64,000 nt of DNA from Raineyella sp044508675 (GCA_044508675.1 JBIQHF010000012.1:24112-88111); one strand, 5' to 3'. Counted from the stretch's first letter, positions 41,583 to 50,872 are shown. Program-made: numbers and translations. The notes: a model not told the origin generated them from the sequence alone.

Positions 41583-41671
41583 GGCAGACCGGACGTTCCG
41601 TCGGCCGTCCGCTTGGCTGCGCTGCTACCATGGCGCCCACGACTGGACCGGCAGGAAGGGGCACGGGAGCG

Positions 41672-42127
41672 ATGGCCGAGGGGCCGAGGATGACCGGCGG
41701 CGAGCGCGAGCAGTTGATGCTCACCTATGTACGCCGCTACCGTGCCGGGGAGTCTGTGCCGGCTCTGGCCGCCGACACCGGGCAGAGTGACGAGTTCGTC
41801 CGGCGCCTGCTCAAGGAGGCCGGCGTCTCGCTGCGCCCGCGGGGGCCCGAGACCGGCCCCGCCTTCGAGCCCTCGGACGAGTTCGCCCCCCCGGCCGGGC
41901 GACGGGACCTGGCCCGTTCGCCGAGCAGTCTGGCCGAGACCGACCTGCCGACCCCGCCGCTCGGCGTGCTGGTCCGGAGGCGGGACAAGGGCAGTGCGAA
42001 CCGGGCCGAGAAGGTCGCCCTCGCCAAGGCCGAGGCCGGTGCCAAGGGCCGTGCGAAGAACGGTGACAAGGCCGGTTCCGGCAAGGCCGCGGCCAAGAAG
42101 GCCAAGTCCAAGAAGTCGAAGAAGTGA
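41672..42127 (+). CDS. Small helix-turn-helix protein with lysine/alanine-rich tail
   Basis: A 151-aa protein. Residues 10-50 form a simple helix-turn-helix (LMLTYVRRYRAGESVPALAA then DTGQSDEFVRRLLKEAGVSL), the kind found in a conserved actinobacterial protein encoded next to ABC-F genes. The middle is proline-rich and disordered. The C-terminal 40 residues are Lys/Ala-rich (KAAAKKAKSKKSKK), resembling histone H1-like nucleoid proteins. The ATG at 41672 has GGGAG upstream; MTGG at 41690 is an alternative. It overlaps the next gene by 4 nt. Confidence 0.8.
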   Translation: MAEGPRMTGGEREQLMLTYVRRYRAGESVPALAADTGQSDEFVRRLLKEAGVSLRPRGPETGPAFEPSDEFAPPAGRRDLARSPSSLAETDLPTPPLGVLVRRRDKGSANRAEKVALAKAEAGAKGRAKNGDKAGSGKAAAKKAKSKKSKK

Positions 42128-43992
42128 GCATGTCCTCCCCGGTCCACGTCATGCGGATGATGTCGAAGGGGGACGAGGTCGGCGACAAGCGATTGACCAA
42201 GGGCACCCTGCGCCGGGTGATGGAGTACGCCCGTCCCTACTGGGGATTGATCGGCGTCTTCGTGGCGGTGGTCATCATCCAGGCGGCCCTGGCGATCATG
42301 CCACCCCTGCTTTTCCGGGAAATCATTGACAACGGCGTGCTGGCCGGTGACCGTCAGGTCGTGGTGCGGATGGCGCTGGTCGTGGCGGGGGTCGCCGTGG
42401 CCAATGCGGCCATGGGCCTGTGGCAGCGCTGGTGCTCCTCCAGGATCGGTGAGGGGCTGATCTACGACCTGCGCACCGAGGTCTTCGACCACGTCTCCGC
42501 CATGCCGCTGGCGTTCTTCACCCGGACCCAGACCGGCAAGCTGGTCTCCCGCCTCAACTCCGACGTGATCGGCGCGCAGCGCGCCTTCACCACCACGCTG
42601 TCCGGGGTGGTCTCCAACGTCTTCGGGCTGCTGCTCACCCTCGGCGCCATGCTCGCGCTGAGCTGGCAGCTCACCGTGGGCGCGCTGGTCCTGCTGCCGC
42701 TGTTCGTCATCCCGGCCCGGTTGGTCGGCCGCAAGCTGGCTGACCTGACCCGCCAGCAGATGAACGACAACGCGGAGATGTCGGCGATGATGACCGAGCG
42801 GTTCTCGGTCTCCGGTGCGCTGTTGGTCAAGCTGTTCGGCCGCCCGCGGGAGGAGCACCACCGGTTCGCCGCCCGTGCCGGCAGCGTCCGCGAGGTCTCG
42901 GTCAGGATCGCCATGAACGGCCGGTTCTTCATCACCTCGCTGACCCTGGTCGCCGCGCTGGCCACCGCACTGGTGTACGGCGTCGGTGGCCTCCGCTCGA
43001 TCGAGGGTGCCCTCACCGTCGGCACCCTGACCGCGCTGGCCGGTCTGCTCGGCCAGCTCTACGGCCCGCTGACCGCCCTGACCAACATCCGCATCGACGT
43101 GATGGGGGCGCTGATCTCGTTCGAACGGGTCTTCGAGATCCTCGACCTGCGCCCGGCGATCGAGGAGAAGCCCGACGGCCAGGACCCGGGGGAGGAGGCC
43201 TCGGTCGAGTTCGACGACGTGTGGTTCTCCTACCCGCGCGCCGAGGATGTTTCACTGGCCTCGCTGGAATCGGTCGCGGTCCCCGACCACGTCCCCGGCG
43301 AACCGGTCCTGCGCGGGATCAGCTTCCGGGTCGAGCCGGGCAGCACCACCGCCGTCGTCGGGCACTCCGGGTCCGGCAAGACCACCCTGACCCACCTGAT
43401 CGCCCGCCTCTACGACGTGACCTCCGGCACCGTCCGCGTCGGCGGCGTCGACGTCCGGGACCTGAAGCTCTCCGCGCTGCAGGGGGCGGTCGGCTACGTG
43501 ACCCAGGACGCCCACATGTTCCACGACACGGTCCGGGAGAACCTGCGCTATGCCCGGCCCGAGGCGACCGAGGACGAGCTGTGGCAGGTGCTGGAGGCGG
43601 CTCACATCGCGGACCTGGTGCGCTCGCTGCCGGACGGGTTGGACACCCTGGTCGGGGAACGCGGCTACCGGCTGTCCGGCGGTGAGCGCCAGCGGCTGGC
43701 GATCGCGCGGCTGCTGCTCAAGGCCCCGAGGATCGTGGTGCTCGACGAGGCCACCGCGCACCTGGACTCCGAGTCCGAGGCGGCGGTCCAACAGGCCCTC
43801 GACGTGGCGATGGAGGACCGGACCAGCCTGGTGGTCGCACACCGGTTGTCGACGGTCCGCAACGCCGACCAGATCCTGGTTGTCGAGGGCGGCCGGATCA
43901 TCGAGCGGGGCACCCACTCCGAGCTGCTGGCCCTCGGCGGGGCGTACGCCGAGCTGTACCGCACCCAGTTCGCGGAGGTGCCCGACCACTGA
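42124..43992 (+). CDS. ABC exporter, fused membrane and ATPase domains
   Basis: A 622-aa type IV ABC half-transporter. Six hydrophobic segments span residues 35-330, and the nucleotide-binding domain follows with Walker A VGHSGSGKTT (about 415), signature LSGGERQRLAI (about 518), Walker B RIVVLDEATAHLD and switch region VAHRLSTV. It would act as a homodimer, or with an unlinked partner, exporting a lipid, peptide or drug. The GTG at 42124 overlaps the preceding stop; the ATG at 42130 is equally possible. Confidence 0.88.
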   Translation: MSMSSPVHVMRMMSKGDEVGDKRLTKGTLRRVMEYARPYWGLIGVFVAVVIIQAALAIMPPLLFREIIDNGVLAGDRQVVVRMALVVAGVAVANAAMGLWQRWCSSRIGEGLIYDLRTEVFDHVSAMPLAFFTRTQTGKLVSRLNSDVIGAQRAFTTTLSGVVSNVFGLLLTLGAMLALSWQLTVGALVLLPLFVIPARLVGRKLADLTRQQMNDNAEMSAMMTERFSVSGALLVKLFGRPREEHHRFAARAGSVREVSVRIAMNGRFFITSLTLVAALATALVYGVGGLRSIEGALTVGTLTALAGLLGQLYGPLTALTNIRIDVMGALISFERVFEILDLRPAIEEKPDGQDPGEEASVEFDDVWFSYPRAEDVSLASLESVAVPDHVPGEPVLRGISFRVEPGSTTAVVGHSGSGKTTLTHLIARLYDVTSGTVRVGGVDVRDLKLSALQGAVGYVTQDAHMFHDTVRENLRYARPEATEDELWQVLEAAHIADLVRSLPDGLDTLVGERGYRLSGGERQRLAIARLLLKAPRIVVLDEATAHLDSESEAAVQQALDVAMEDRTSLVVAHRLSTVRNADQILVVEGGRIIERGTHSELLALGGAYAELYRTQFAEVPDH

Positions 43993-44003
43993 GGCCCGGC
44001 GGG

Positions 44004-44846
44004 TCAGGCCCGGGCGAACTCGTACACCCGGACCGCGACTGTGACGTGCGTGGTGCGGTCCTCGACGGCCGGATCGGCCGCACGGTCGTGGAATGCATTC
44101 GGGCCCATCTCCACCAGATCCCGGACGTCCGCGGGCGCCAGGTCGAGGCCGAAGCGTACGTCCGTCCGGCCGGTGGGGCGCAGGTGGCCCTCGACGGTGG
44201 CCAGCAGGCGGGCCTCCTTGTCCGCCTCGATCCCCAGCAGGCCGAGCGCCGCCCGGACCTCGGCCAGGTGGTCCGGCAGCGGTACCACGACCAGTGCCCG
44301 GCCGGTCGGGGCCAGCACCCGCGCGAACTCGGCGGGGTTGCGCGGGGCGAAGACCGCCAGCAGCGTGTCGATGCTGCCGGACCGTACCGGCAGGCCTGCC
44401 CAGGTGTCGGCGACCACCGCACCGATCCGGGGATGGGCGCGGGCGGCCCGACGGGCGGCGGCGGGGGAGATGTCCAGCGCCAGGCCGCGTCGGCCGGACC
44501 CAGGGCCGGATCCCAGGCACCCGGCCAGGTAGTAGCCAGTCCCTGCCCCGGCCTCCAGCACGGTCGTCGCCGACCCGGTGCGGCGGGCCAGCTCGTCCCG
44601 GATCGGTGCGTACGCACCGGAGCCGAGGAACCGCTCGCGGGCCGCCACCATCTGGGCGGTGTCGGCATGGGCCGGGGCCGAGTGGGTGAGCAGGTTCACG
44701 TACCCCTGCCGGGCCACGTCGTACGCGTGGCCGCGGGGGCAGCGCAGGGTGCCAGGGCTCCGGGGAGGTGGGGTGAGGGTGAGGGGGGCCTCCCCGTCCC
44801 GGGGGCACTGCGGGCAGGTCAGCAGGTCGACGACGTCGGCGAGCAC
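44004..44846 (-). CDS. RlmA-type 23S rRNA (guanine-N1) methyltransferase homolog
   Basis: A 280-aa SAM-dependent methyltransferase with an N-terminal zinc motif (LLTCPQC ... LRCPRGHAYDVARQGYVNLL), the hallmark of the RlmA/TlrB family, which methylates G745 or G748 of 23S rRNA. The SAM-binding motif is VLEAGAGTGYYLAG at about residue 95, and FAPRNPAEFARVL follows. TlrB-type members confer resistance to some macrolides; whether this one does is not clear. The GTG start lies 5 nt after the SURF1 stop, so the two are coexpressed. Confidence 0.85.
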   Translation of the reverse strand: MLADVVDLLTCPQCPRDGEAPLTLTPPPRSPGTLRCPRGHAYDVARQGYVNLLTHSAPAHADTAQMVAARERFLGSGAYAPIRDELARRTGSATTVLEAGAGTGYYLAGCLGSGPGSGRRGLALDISPAAARRAARAHPRIGAVVADTWAGLPVRSGSIDTLLAVFAPRNPAEFARVLAPTGRALVVVPLPDHLAEVRAALGLLGIEADKEARLLATVEGHLRPTGRTDVRFGLDLAPADVRDLVEMGPNAFHDRAADPAVEDRTTHVTVAVRVYEFARA

Positions 44847-44850
44847 GGCA

Positions 44851-45651
44851 TCACCGGTGGGTGGAGTCGGCGGACTCGGGGCTGTCGGTGTCGGCCTGCA
44901 GGGGGCGCTCCCGCCGGCGTCGACCGGCGATGATCTCCCGGGTGTCCTTGCCGATCAGGATGAAGGTGCCGACGATGCCGATCACCGCGAAGCTGAACCA
45001 CTGCACGGCGTACGACATGTGCGGGCCTTCCGACAGCTCGGGCAGGGCGACTGGGACCAGCCCGCCGTCCTGGGCAGGGTCCATCGCGGTGGCGCTCAGG
45101 TAGCCGTCGACCAGCGGCAGGCCGGACCATTCGCCGATCGCCGCGGTATTGATCAGTCGGGTCGAACCGGCCTCGGGGGTGGTGGCCGTCTGGGGACCGG
45201 TCTCGGAGGCCATCACGTAGCCCTCGACCGTCACCACGCCGGTCGGCGGTACGGCGAGACTCTTGGCATCGGGCAGCGGTCCGTTCTTGGGGCGGGGGGC
45301 GAATCCGCGGTCGACCAGCAGCCACTCGCCCGAGGCGGTCCGCAACGGCACCACCACCTCGTAGCCGCTGGTGCCCTCGTTGGTGCGGTAGCGCACCTGC
45401 AACTGGTGGTCCGGGTCGAAGGTGCCTTGGACCCGGACCCGGCGGTACTGGTCCTCGGCGGTGATCGGGTCGCCGAAGGCTTCCCCGAATGTCGCGACCG
45501 GGGCCTGCTGCTGGGCGACGATGGTGGCATTGCGTTCGCGCTTGACCTCGCGCCGATCCAGCTGCCAGTCGCCGAGCCGGACGAAGGCAGCCACCAACAC
45601 GACGGCGAAGATGACCAGTCCGACCCAGCGCTTCCAGTACGTGCCCACCAC
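44851..45651 (-). CDS. SURF1 family protein
   Basis: A 266-aa SURF1 homolog for cytochrome c oxidase assembly in the membrane. It has two transmembrane helices near the ends (about 10-28 and 220-240) and a large external domain. Family segments are LGDWQLDRREVKRERN, YRRVRVQGTFDPDHQ, WLLVDRGFAPRP and HMSYAVQWFSFAVIG. It fits with the ctaA gene at 6983. It stands in an operon with the RlmA-like gene. Confidence 0.92.
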   Translation of the reverse strand: MVGTYWKRWVGLVIFAVVLVAAFVRLGDWQLDRREVKRERNATIVAQQQAPVATFGEAFGDPITAEDQYRRVRVQGTFDPDHQLQVRYRTNEGTSGYEVVVPLRTASGEWLLVDRGFAPRPKNGPLPDAKSLAVPPTGVVTVEGYVMASETGPQTATTPEAGSTRLINTAAIGEWSGLPLVDGYLSATAMDPAQDGGLVPVALPELSEGPHMSYAVQWFSFAVIGIVGTFILIGKDTREIIAGRRRRERPLQADTDSPESADSTHR

Positions 45652-45705
45652 GCGAGCCTAGCCGCTCCCCGCTGGAGGTCGGTGCCGGTGAAATCGGGCC
45701 GTACG

Positions 45706-46014
45706 CTACTGGATGTCGTCGTCGGTGTCGTCGGCGTCGACGGAACCCAGACCGGGGCCGGCCTCCTCGAGGCTCAGGACCAGTGCCGTGGTCTGGGCGG
45801 CGACCTGGCCCAGGGTGCCGCCCCGACCGACCGCGACCCCGACCAGGAAAGTGGTGAGCGGCGATGCCGGGCGCTCGACCTGGTGCGAGGCGTCCCGAGC
45901 AAGGTCGAGCAGGGTCAGGATGTCGTCCTTGCTCAGCTCGTAGTCCCCGGTGTCGATGTGGTGCGCCAGGATGTCAATCCAGTCGGTGAGACTCGCCCAC
46001 TCCTCCGTCATCAT
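45706..46014 (-). CDS. DUF6457 domain protein
   Basis: A 102-aa acidic protein: EEWASLTDWIDILAHH, DILTLLDLARDASHQVERP and APLTTFLVGVAVGRGG-like segments match DUF6457. In actinobacteria the domain often stands beside or fused to MobA-type nucleotidyltransferases. Here it is divergent from moaA, consistent with a link to molybdenum-cofactor synthesis. The C-terminus is very acidic (DADDTDDDIQ). Function unknown. Confidence 0.75.
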   Translation of the reverse strand: MMTEEWASLTDWIDILAHHIDTGDYELSKDDILTLLDLARDASHQVERPASPLTTFLVGVAVGRGGTLGQVAAQTTALVLSLEEAGPGLGSVDADDTDDDIQ

Positions 46015-46101
46015 TCTCCTCTTGCCGACGTGCTCCGATCATGGCACGGGCCCGGAGGGCCGAATCGGGTGGGGTCCCGATGAGGCAATTGTGGGCTGGC
46101 A

Positions 46102-46107
46102 TACACT
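46102..46107 (+). promoter_or_regulatory. -10-like hexamer TACACT for a leaderless moaA transcript
   Basis: Ends 6 nt before the moaA ATG, which has no ribosome binding site. ATCGGG...CCCGAT (about 46064-46081) upstream forms a small stem. Confidence 0.4.
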
Positions 46108-46113
46108 CCGTTC

Positions 46114-47139
46114 ATGTTGCCGGTACGGACCGCCCGAGCCATGCAGCCGTTGGCCGACGCCTACGGGCGGGTCGCCACGGACCTGCGGGTTTCCCTGACA
46201 GACAGATGCAACCTGCGCTGCACGTACTGCATGCCTCCCGAGGGCCTGGACTGGATGCCGGACGAGGAACTGCTCACCAATGACGAACTGGTCCGGCTGG
46301 TCCGGATCGGCGTCGAACAGTTGGGCATCCGTACGGTACGGCTCACCGGGGGCGAGCCCCTGCTGCGGCCCGACCTGCCCGAGATCATCGCCGCCCTTGC
46401 CGGGCTGCCCCGCCGGCCCACCATCGCGCTGACCACCAACGGGATCGGCCTGGCGGCGCGGGCCCAGCGCCTGCGGCAGGCGGGCCTGGACCGGATCAAC
46501 GTGTCCATGGACACCCTCGATCCGGACCGCTTCCGGCAGATCACCCGGCGCAAGAGACACGCCGATGTCCTGGCCGGGATCCGGGCCGCACGCAAGGTCG
46601 GCCTGTCCCCGGTGAAGGTCAACACTGTGCTGGTCCGCGGCATCAACGACGACGAGGCCCCCGCCTTGGTCGAGTGGGCCGGGCCGGAGGGGGTCCAGAT
46701 CCGGTTCATCGAGCAGATGCCGCTCGACGCCCAGCACGGCTGGCGGCGGGACACCATGGTCACCGCCGACGAGGTGCTGGCCTCCCTGTCGGGCCTGCGG
46801 TTGCACCCGGTCGCCGAGGAGGGCATCGAGCGGGGGAGTGCGCCCTCGGAGCTGTTCCGGGTGGGGGACACCGACCAGTTGGTCGGGATCATCGCCTCGG
46901 TCTCTCGCCCCTTCTGCGGGGCCTGCGACCGGGTCCGGCTGACCGCCGACGGGCAGCTGCGCAACTGCCTGTTCTCCCGCACCGAGGATGATCTGAGGGG
47001 TGCGCTGCGGGCCGGGGCCGGTGACGGGGCCATCGCCGAGCAGTGGGTCCGCGCCGTTGCCGGCAAGCGTCCCGGACACGGGATCGACGATCCGAGCTTC
47101 CTGCAACCCGATCGGCCGATGTCCGCGATCGGCGGCTGA
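46114..47139 (+). CDS. moaA: GTP 3',8-cyclase MoaA
   Basis: A 341-aa radical-SAM enzyme for the first step of molybdenum-cofactor synthesis, from GTP to the precursor of cyclic pyranopterin monophosphate. The N-terminal cluster is CNLRCTYC (CxxxCxxC), the GTP-side C-terminal cluster is FCGACDR with a later NCLF, and the protein ends in GG, essential in MoaA. VRLTGGEPLLRPDL is the SAM-binding GGE motif. Other moa genes are not in the window, apart from the DUF6457 neighbour. Confidence 0.95.
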   Translation: MLPVRTARAMQPLADAYGRVATDLRVSLTDRCNLRCTYCMPPEGLDWMPDEELLTNDELVRLVRIGVEQLGIRTVRLTGGEPLLRPDLPEIIAALAGLPRRPTIALTTNGIGLAARAQRLRQAGLDRINVSMDTLDPDRFRQITRRKRHADVLAGIRAARKVGLSPVKVNTVLVRGINDDEAPALVEWAGPEGVQIRFIEQMPLDAQHGWRRDTMVTADEVLASLSGLRLHPVAEEGIERGSAPSELFRVGDTDQLVGIIASVSRPFCGACDRVRLTADGQLRNCLFSRTEDDLRGALRAGAGDGAIAEQWVRAVAGKRPGHGIDDPSFLQPDRPMSAIGG

Positions 47140-47149
47140 CCGGGTCCGT

Positions 47150-47593
47150 TCAGGTGCGTTCGGGGCCCCGGGCCCCGTCCGCGTCCTCGCCGTGGTCAGG
47201 CCCCTCGGACCCGGGGCGGGGCGGGTCCGGCGTCGGCTCGATCTCCTGCGTGTCGCCGCTGATGATGATCGGCGGCTCCGGGCGCGGGGGCGCCTCGATC
47301 GCCCTGAACTGCTGGGTCACCGTTGGTACGTCGTTGCCGCGGCGGGCGCGCAGGTCGATCGCGTTGGCGATCAGGACGGCGATGCCCGGCAGGAAGGCCG
47401 CTCCGCCGACTGCGATCCATCGCCAGACCCCGTGCAGGAAGATCGCAGCGATGAAGCAGATGACCCGCAGCGACATCAGTGCCAGGTACTCCATCTGGCG
47501 CCGACTCAGGTCCTCCTCGGCGGAAACCGGCGCGCTGGTGATGAGGACCGCATGCTTGCGCGACCTACGACGGCGCCTGCCCGGGTTTGCCAC
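47150..47593 (-). CDS. DUF3099 membrane protein
   Basis: A 147-aa actinobacterial protein with two closely spaced transmembrane helices (about residues 40-58 and 62-80) after ITSAPVSAEEDLSRRQMEYLALMSLRV-type sequence typical of DUF3099. The C-terminal half is proline- and acid-rich and probably disordered. It is convergent with moaA (10-nt gap). Function unknown. Confidence 0.8.
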   Translation of the reverse strand: MANPGRRRRRSRKHAVLITSAPVSAEEDLSRRQMEYLALMSLRVICFIAAIFLHGVWRWIAVGGAAFLPGIAVLIANAIDLRARRGNDVPTVTQQFRAIEAPPRPEPPIIISGDTQEIEPTPDPPRPGSEGPDHGEDADGARGPERT

Positions 47594-47673
47594 GCCGCCA
47601 CTATAGGTTCCGCGACGGGTTGGTGACAGGGACGCCGGCTGTGACCGATCCGAAGGGCGGCACTGTGGGCTGC

Positions 47674-47679
47674 TAGCTT
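47674..47679 (+). promoter_or_regulatory. -10-like hexamer TAGCTT for a leaderless fabG transcript
   Basis: Ends 6 nt before the GTG start at 47686; no Shine-Dalgarno is present there. Confidence 0.4.
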
Positions 47680-47685
47680 GATCCG

Positions 47686-48420
47686 GTGAGCAACACAGCA
47701 GCAGATGCGTCCCCGGTCGGCCGCGTCGCCCTCGTCACCGGCGGCAACCGTGGTATCGGTCGTGCCATCACCGAACGCCTGGTGGCCGAGGGCTACCGGG
47801 TCGCGGCCACCTCGCGCAGCGGGCAGGTCCCCGACGGCGTCCTCGGAGTGCCCTGCGACGTCACCGACCAGGATCAGGTCGAGGCCGCCTTCACGACCGT
47901 GGAGCAGCAGCTCGGCCCGGTCGAGGTGCTGGTGGCCAATGCCGGCATCACCAAGGACACCCTGCTGATGCGGATGAAGGACGACGACTGGAACGCCGTC
48001 ATCGACACCAACCTCACCGGCACCTTCCGGGTCGTACGACGCGCCAGCCGCGCCATGATGAAGGGGCGGTTCGGCCGGATCATCCTGATCTCATCGGTCG
48101 TCGGACTGCTCGGCAGCGCCGGTCAGGTCAACTACGCGGCGTCCAAGTCCGGGCTGGTCGGCCTGGCCCGCTCGGTCACCCGCGAGCTGGGTTCCCGTGG
48201 CATCACCGCCAACCTGGTCGCCCCCGGATTCATCACCACCGACATGACCGCCGAGCTGAGCGACGAGCTGGTCGCCCAGTACAACGCTCGGATTCCCGCC
48301 GGCCACCTCGGCGCGGTCGAGGACATCGCGCACGCGGTCAGCTTCCTCGCCGGCGACGGCGCGGGCTACATCTCCGGGGCCGTGCTGCCTGTCGACGGCG
48401 GCCTCGGCATGGGTCACTGA
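47686..48420 (+). CDS. fabG: 3-oxoacyl-[ACP] reductase FabG (MabA-like)
   Basis: A 244-aa SDR enzyme for the NADPH-dependent reduction step of type II fatty acid synthesis. Cofactor motif TGGNRGIGRAI, NAG motif ANAGITKDTLL, catalytic Ser in ISSVVGLLG, YAASKSG, and the end VDGGLGMGH are canonical. It is followed 14 nt later by fabI, the mabA-inhA arrangement of actinobacteria. GTG start with a -10 hexamer just upstream. Confidence 0.93.
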   Translation: MSNTAADASPVGRVALVTGGNRGIGRAITERLVAEGYRVAATSRSGQVPDGVLGVPCDVTDQDQVEAAFTTVEQQLGPVEVLVANAGITKDTLLMRMKDDDWNAVIDTNLTGTFRVVRRASRAMMKGRFGRIILISSVVGLLGSAGQVNYAASKSGLVGLARSVTRELGSRGITANLVAPGFITTDMTAELSDELVAQYNARIPAGHLGAVEDIAHAVSFLAGDGAGYISGAVLPVDGGLGMGH

Positions 48421-48434
48421 GAACAGGAGCGGAC

Positions 48435-49208
48435 ATGGGAATCCTCGAAGGCAAGAACATCCTCGTCACCGGTGTGACGATGAACACCTCCATCGCCTAC
48501 CGGGTCGCCGAGATCGCCCAGGCCGAGGGTGCGACCGTCGTCGTGTCGAACTTCGGTCGGGCGATGGGCCTGACCCGCCGGGTGGTGAAGAAGCTCGACC
48601 CCGAGCCGCCGGTGCTGGAGCTCGACGCGACCGACGCCAAGCAGCTCGCCGGCCTGGCCGACCAGCTGCGCGGGGCCGGGATCGACCGCCTCGACGGTGT
48701 CGTGCACGCGATCGCCTACGCCAACCCGCAGACCGCTCTGGGCGGCCACTTCCTGTCGACCGAATGGGACGACGTCGCGACCGCCCTGCACACCTCGTCC
48801 TACTCGCTGGTGTCCCTGGTGCGGGCGTGCAAGCCGCTGATCACCGGTCCGGCCAGCGTGGTCGGCCTGACCTTCGACGGCTCGGTCGCCTGGCCCACCT
48901 ACGACTGGATGGGCGTGGCCAAGGCCGCGCTCGAGGGCGCCAGCCGTTACCTGGCCCGGTACGTCGGGCCCGATGGCATCCGGACCAACATGGTCTCGGC
49001 CGGCCCGATCGACACCTTGGCGAAGAAGGCCATCCCGGGTGGCTCGGAGTTCAACGACGTGTGGGCCGACCGCGCCCCGCTGGGCTGGGACCCGACCGAT
49101 GCGACCGCCACGGCCAAGGCCGTCGTCGCGCTGCTGTCGGACTGGTTCCCGATGACGACCGGGGAGGTCATCCACGTCGATGGCGGGCTGCACGCCACCG
49201 GCGCCTGA
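48435..49208 (+). CDS. fabI: Enoyl-[ACP] reductase FabI (InhA-like)
   Basis: A 257-aa NADH-dependent enoyl reductase, last step of the fatty acid elongation cycle. Start motif LEGKNILVTGVTMNTSIAYRVA (glycine-poor SDR form), the Tyr-x6-Lys catalytic pair in TYDWMGVAKAAL, and RTNMVSAGPIDTLAKKAI match InhA/FabI. GAACAGGAG precedes the ATG. InhA is the target of isoniazid in mycobacteria. Confidence 0.94.
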   Translation: MGILEGKNILVTGVTMNTSIAYRVAEIAQAEGATVVVSNFGRAMGLTRRVVKKLDPEPPVLELDATDAKQLAGLADQLRGAGIDRLDGVVHAIAYANPQTALGGHFLSTEWDDVATALHTSSYSLVSLVRACKPLITGPASVVGLTFDGSVAWPTYDWMGVAKAALEGASRYLARYVGPDGIRTNMVSAGPIDTLAKKAIPGGSEFNDVWADRAPLGWDPTDATATAKAVVALLSDWFPMTTGEVIHVDGGLHATGA

Positions 49209-49221
49209 GATCCCCCACCGG

Positions 49222-49962
49222 TCACCGGCCCTCGTCCGGTGGCCAGGCGCAGGATGCCTCCAGGCTGTCCAGTGCCGCGTTGAGCAGGGTCCGTAGCGTA
49301 CGGGCACGCAGCTCCACCGCATGCGCATGGAGCAGGCCGGACTCGTCCGCGAGTCCGGCCTCACAGGCCTCGACCAGGCGCAGCGCCCGGTCCGCCGAGT
49401 GCCGTTGCCGGGCCGGGTAGGCCGCCGGCAGCAGCAGGCCGGTGCTCTCGGGGCGTTGGCCGGAGACCATGCCCAGCTCGGCCAGCACGCCGGTGGCCTG
49501 CCGTATCGCGAGGGTCAGGGCGTGCTCCTGCTCGGCGGCGGACGGCGGCGGGAACGGCCTCTCGGCGCTGGTCAGCAGCCACTGGATGGCCGGTCCGACC
49601 CGGGTCGGGACCCAGGCCGGGCCGCCGGCGACGGGAACCACCGCCGCGCCGGCCGCCAGCGCCGCCCGCGTCAACGGGGCCGGGCCACGCAGCGGCCCCA
49701 GCTTCCCGGGCCGGGGCAGGGCCAGCAACCAGTCCGAACCGTCATGGCGCAGTGCCGCCGCCATCGCCTCGTCCAGTGGGCTGGACCCGTCCGGCCGGAG
49801 CCCGAGCAGCGCGTCCGGACTGCTGGCATGGTGGGCGGCATCCCCTGCCTGCACCGTTCGGGCCGCGACCTCGATGCTGGGCACGCCGGTGGCGGCGACC
49901 AGCGGGTCGGCCCCGTGGCGGAGCACGTTCAGGTGGGTGACCAGGCGGATGGCAGCGAGCAT
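49222..49962 (-). CDS. Hypothetical protein, 246 aa
   Basis: I do not recognise this family. The protein is Ala/Leu/Pro/Arg-rich, without membrane segments or a signal peptide, and apparently helical in its second half (residues 140-246: LTLAIRQATGVLAELG, ADRALRLVEACEAGLADESG, RTLRTLLNAALDSLEA). The segment SDWLLALPRPGKLGPLRGP and GGPAWVPTRVGPAIQWLL are the most distinctive. Coding use is supported by consistent third-position GC and by its place between fabI (convergent) and the divergent ABC ATPase. The start may instead be a GTG at 49968 with GGTGGGGG upstream. Confidence 0.65.
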   Translation of the reverse strand: MLAAIRLVTHLNVLRHGADPLVAATGVPSIEVAARTVQAGDAAHHASSPDALLGLRPDGSSPLDEAMAAALRHDGSDWLLALPRPGKLGPLRGPAPLTRAALAAGAAVVPVAGGPAWVPTRVGPAIQWLLTSAERPFPPPSAAEQEHALTLAIRQATGVLAELGMVSGQRPESTGLLLPAAYPARQRHSADRALRLVEACEAGLADESGLLHAHAVELRARTLRTLLNAALDSLEASCAWPPDEGR

Positions 49963-50077
49963 GCTCACAGCCCCCACCGTACGGCACCGGACCATCCCGC
50001 AGGACTGGTTCGAGCGGCCGCCGACAGCGGCGATGAGCAGCTGCTGGGCCCCTGCGCGCTCGGGTGCCGGGAGGATG

Positions 50078-50083
50078 TAGGTT
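50078..50083 (+). promoter_or_regulatory. -10-like hexamer TAGGTT for a leaderless ABC ATPase transcript
   Basis: Ends 6 nt before the ATG at 50090, which has no close ribosome binding site. Confidence 0.4.
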
Positions 50084-50089
50084 CGGACC

Positions 50090-50872
50090 ATGGTCACCGT
50101 GGTGGAGCTGGTCGACGTGAGCGTCCGGCGTGGGAACACGATGCTGCTGGACGGCATCAACTGGCGTGTCGGGGAATCGGATCGGTGGGTGGTCCTGGGT
50201 GCCAACGGCGCCGGCAAGACCACACTGCTGCGCCTGCTCACCGGTGACCTGCACCCGACGTCCGGCATGGTCGGGGTCCTTGACGAGGTGCTGGGCGCGG
50301 TCAACATTTTCGACCTGCGCCCCCGGATCGGCCTGGTGTCCCAGGTGTTCCAGGAGCGGGTGCCGCGGAACGAGACCGTGCACGACCTCGTCGTCTCGGC
50401 CGGCTACGCGGTGGTCGGTCGCTGGAAGGAAGAGTACGAGGACTACGACCACGACCGCGCCGACGCGTTGCTCGACCGGTTCGGGATGCTGGAGCTGCGC
50501 GACCGGACCTTCGGGACGCTGAGCTCGGGGGAGCGCAAGCGGGTGGAGATCGCCCGCGCGCTGATGGTCGACCCGGAGCTGCTGCTCCTCGACGAGCCCG
50601 CCGCCGGTCTCGACCTGGCGGGTCGGGAGAACCTGGTCCAGCTGCTGGGTCACCTCGCCGCCGATGTCACCGCCCCGGCCAGCGTCATGGTGACCCACCA
50701 CGTGGAGGAGATCCCGCAGGGCATCACCCATGCGATGCTGCTCAAGAAGGGGCGCGTTGTGGCCGCCGGGCCCGCCCGCGACGTGCTGACCGAGCCGCTG
50801 ATGAGTGAGACGTTCGACATCCCGCTGCGACTCCTGATGAGCCAGGGGCGGTTCACGGCCAGGGCCCGCTAG
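50090..50872 (+). CDS. Stand-alone ABC ATPase (YlmA-like)
   Basis: A 260-aa ATP-binding protein. Walker A GANGAGKTT (about residue 38), a Q-loop GLVSQVFQERVPRNETVHDLV, signature LSSGERKRVEIAR (about 145), Walker B LLLLDEPAAGLD, and MVTHHVEEIPQGITHAMLL as switch region. The ITHAMLLKKGRVVAAGP end is typical of a group encoded without a permease. The next gene encodes a small membrane protein and starts directly at the stop codon. Role unknown. Confidence 0.87.
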   Translation: MVTVVELVDVSVRRGNTMLLDGINWRVGESDRWVVLGANGAGKTTLLRLLTGDLHPTSGMVGVLDEVLGAVNIFDLRPRIGLVSQVFQERVPRNETVHDLVVSAGYAVVGRWKEEYEDYDHDRADALLDRFGMLELRDRTFGTLSSGERKRVEIARALMVDPELLLLDEPAAGLDLAGRENLVQLLGHLAADVTAPASVMVTHHVEEIPQGITHAMLLKKGRVVAAGPARDVLTEPLMSETFDIPLRLLMSQGRFTARAR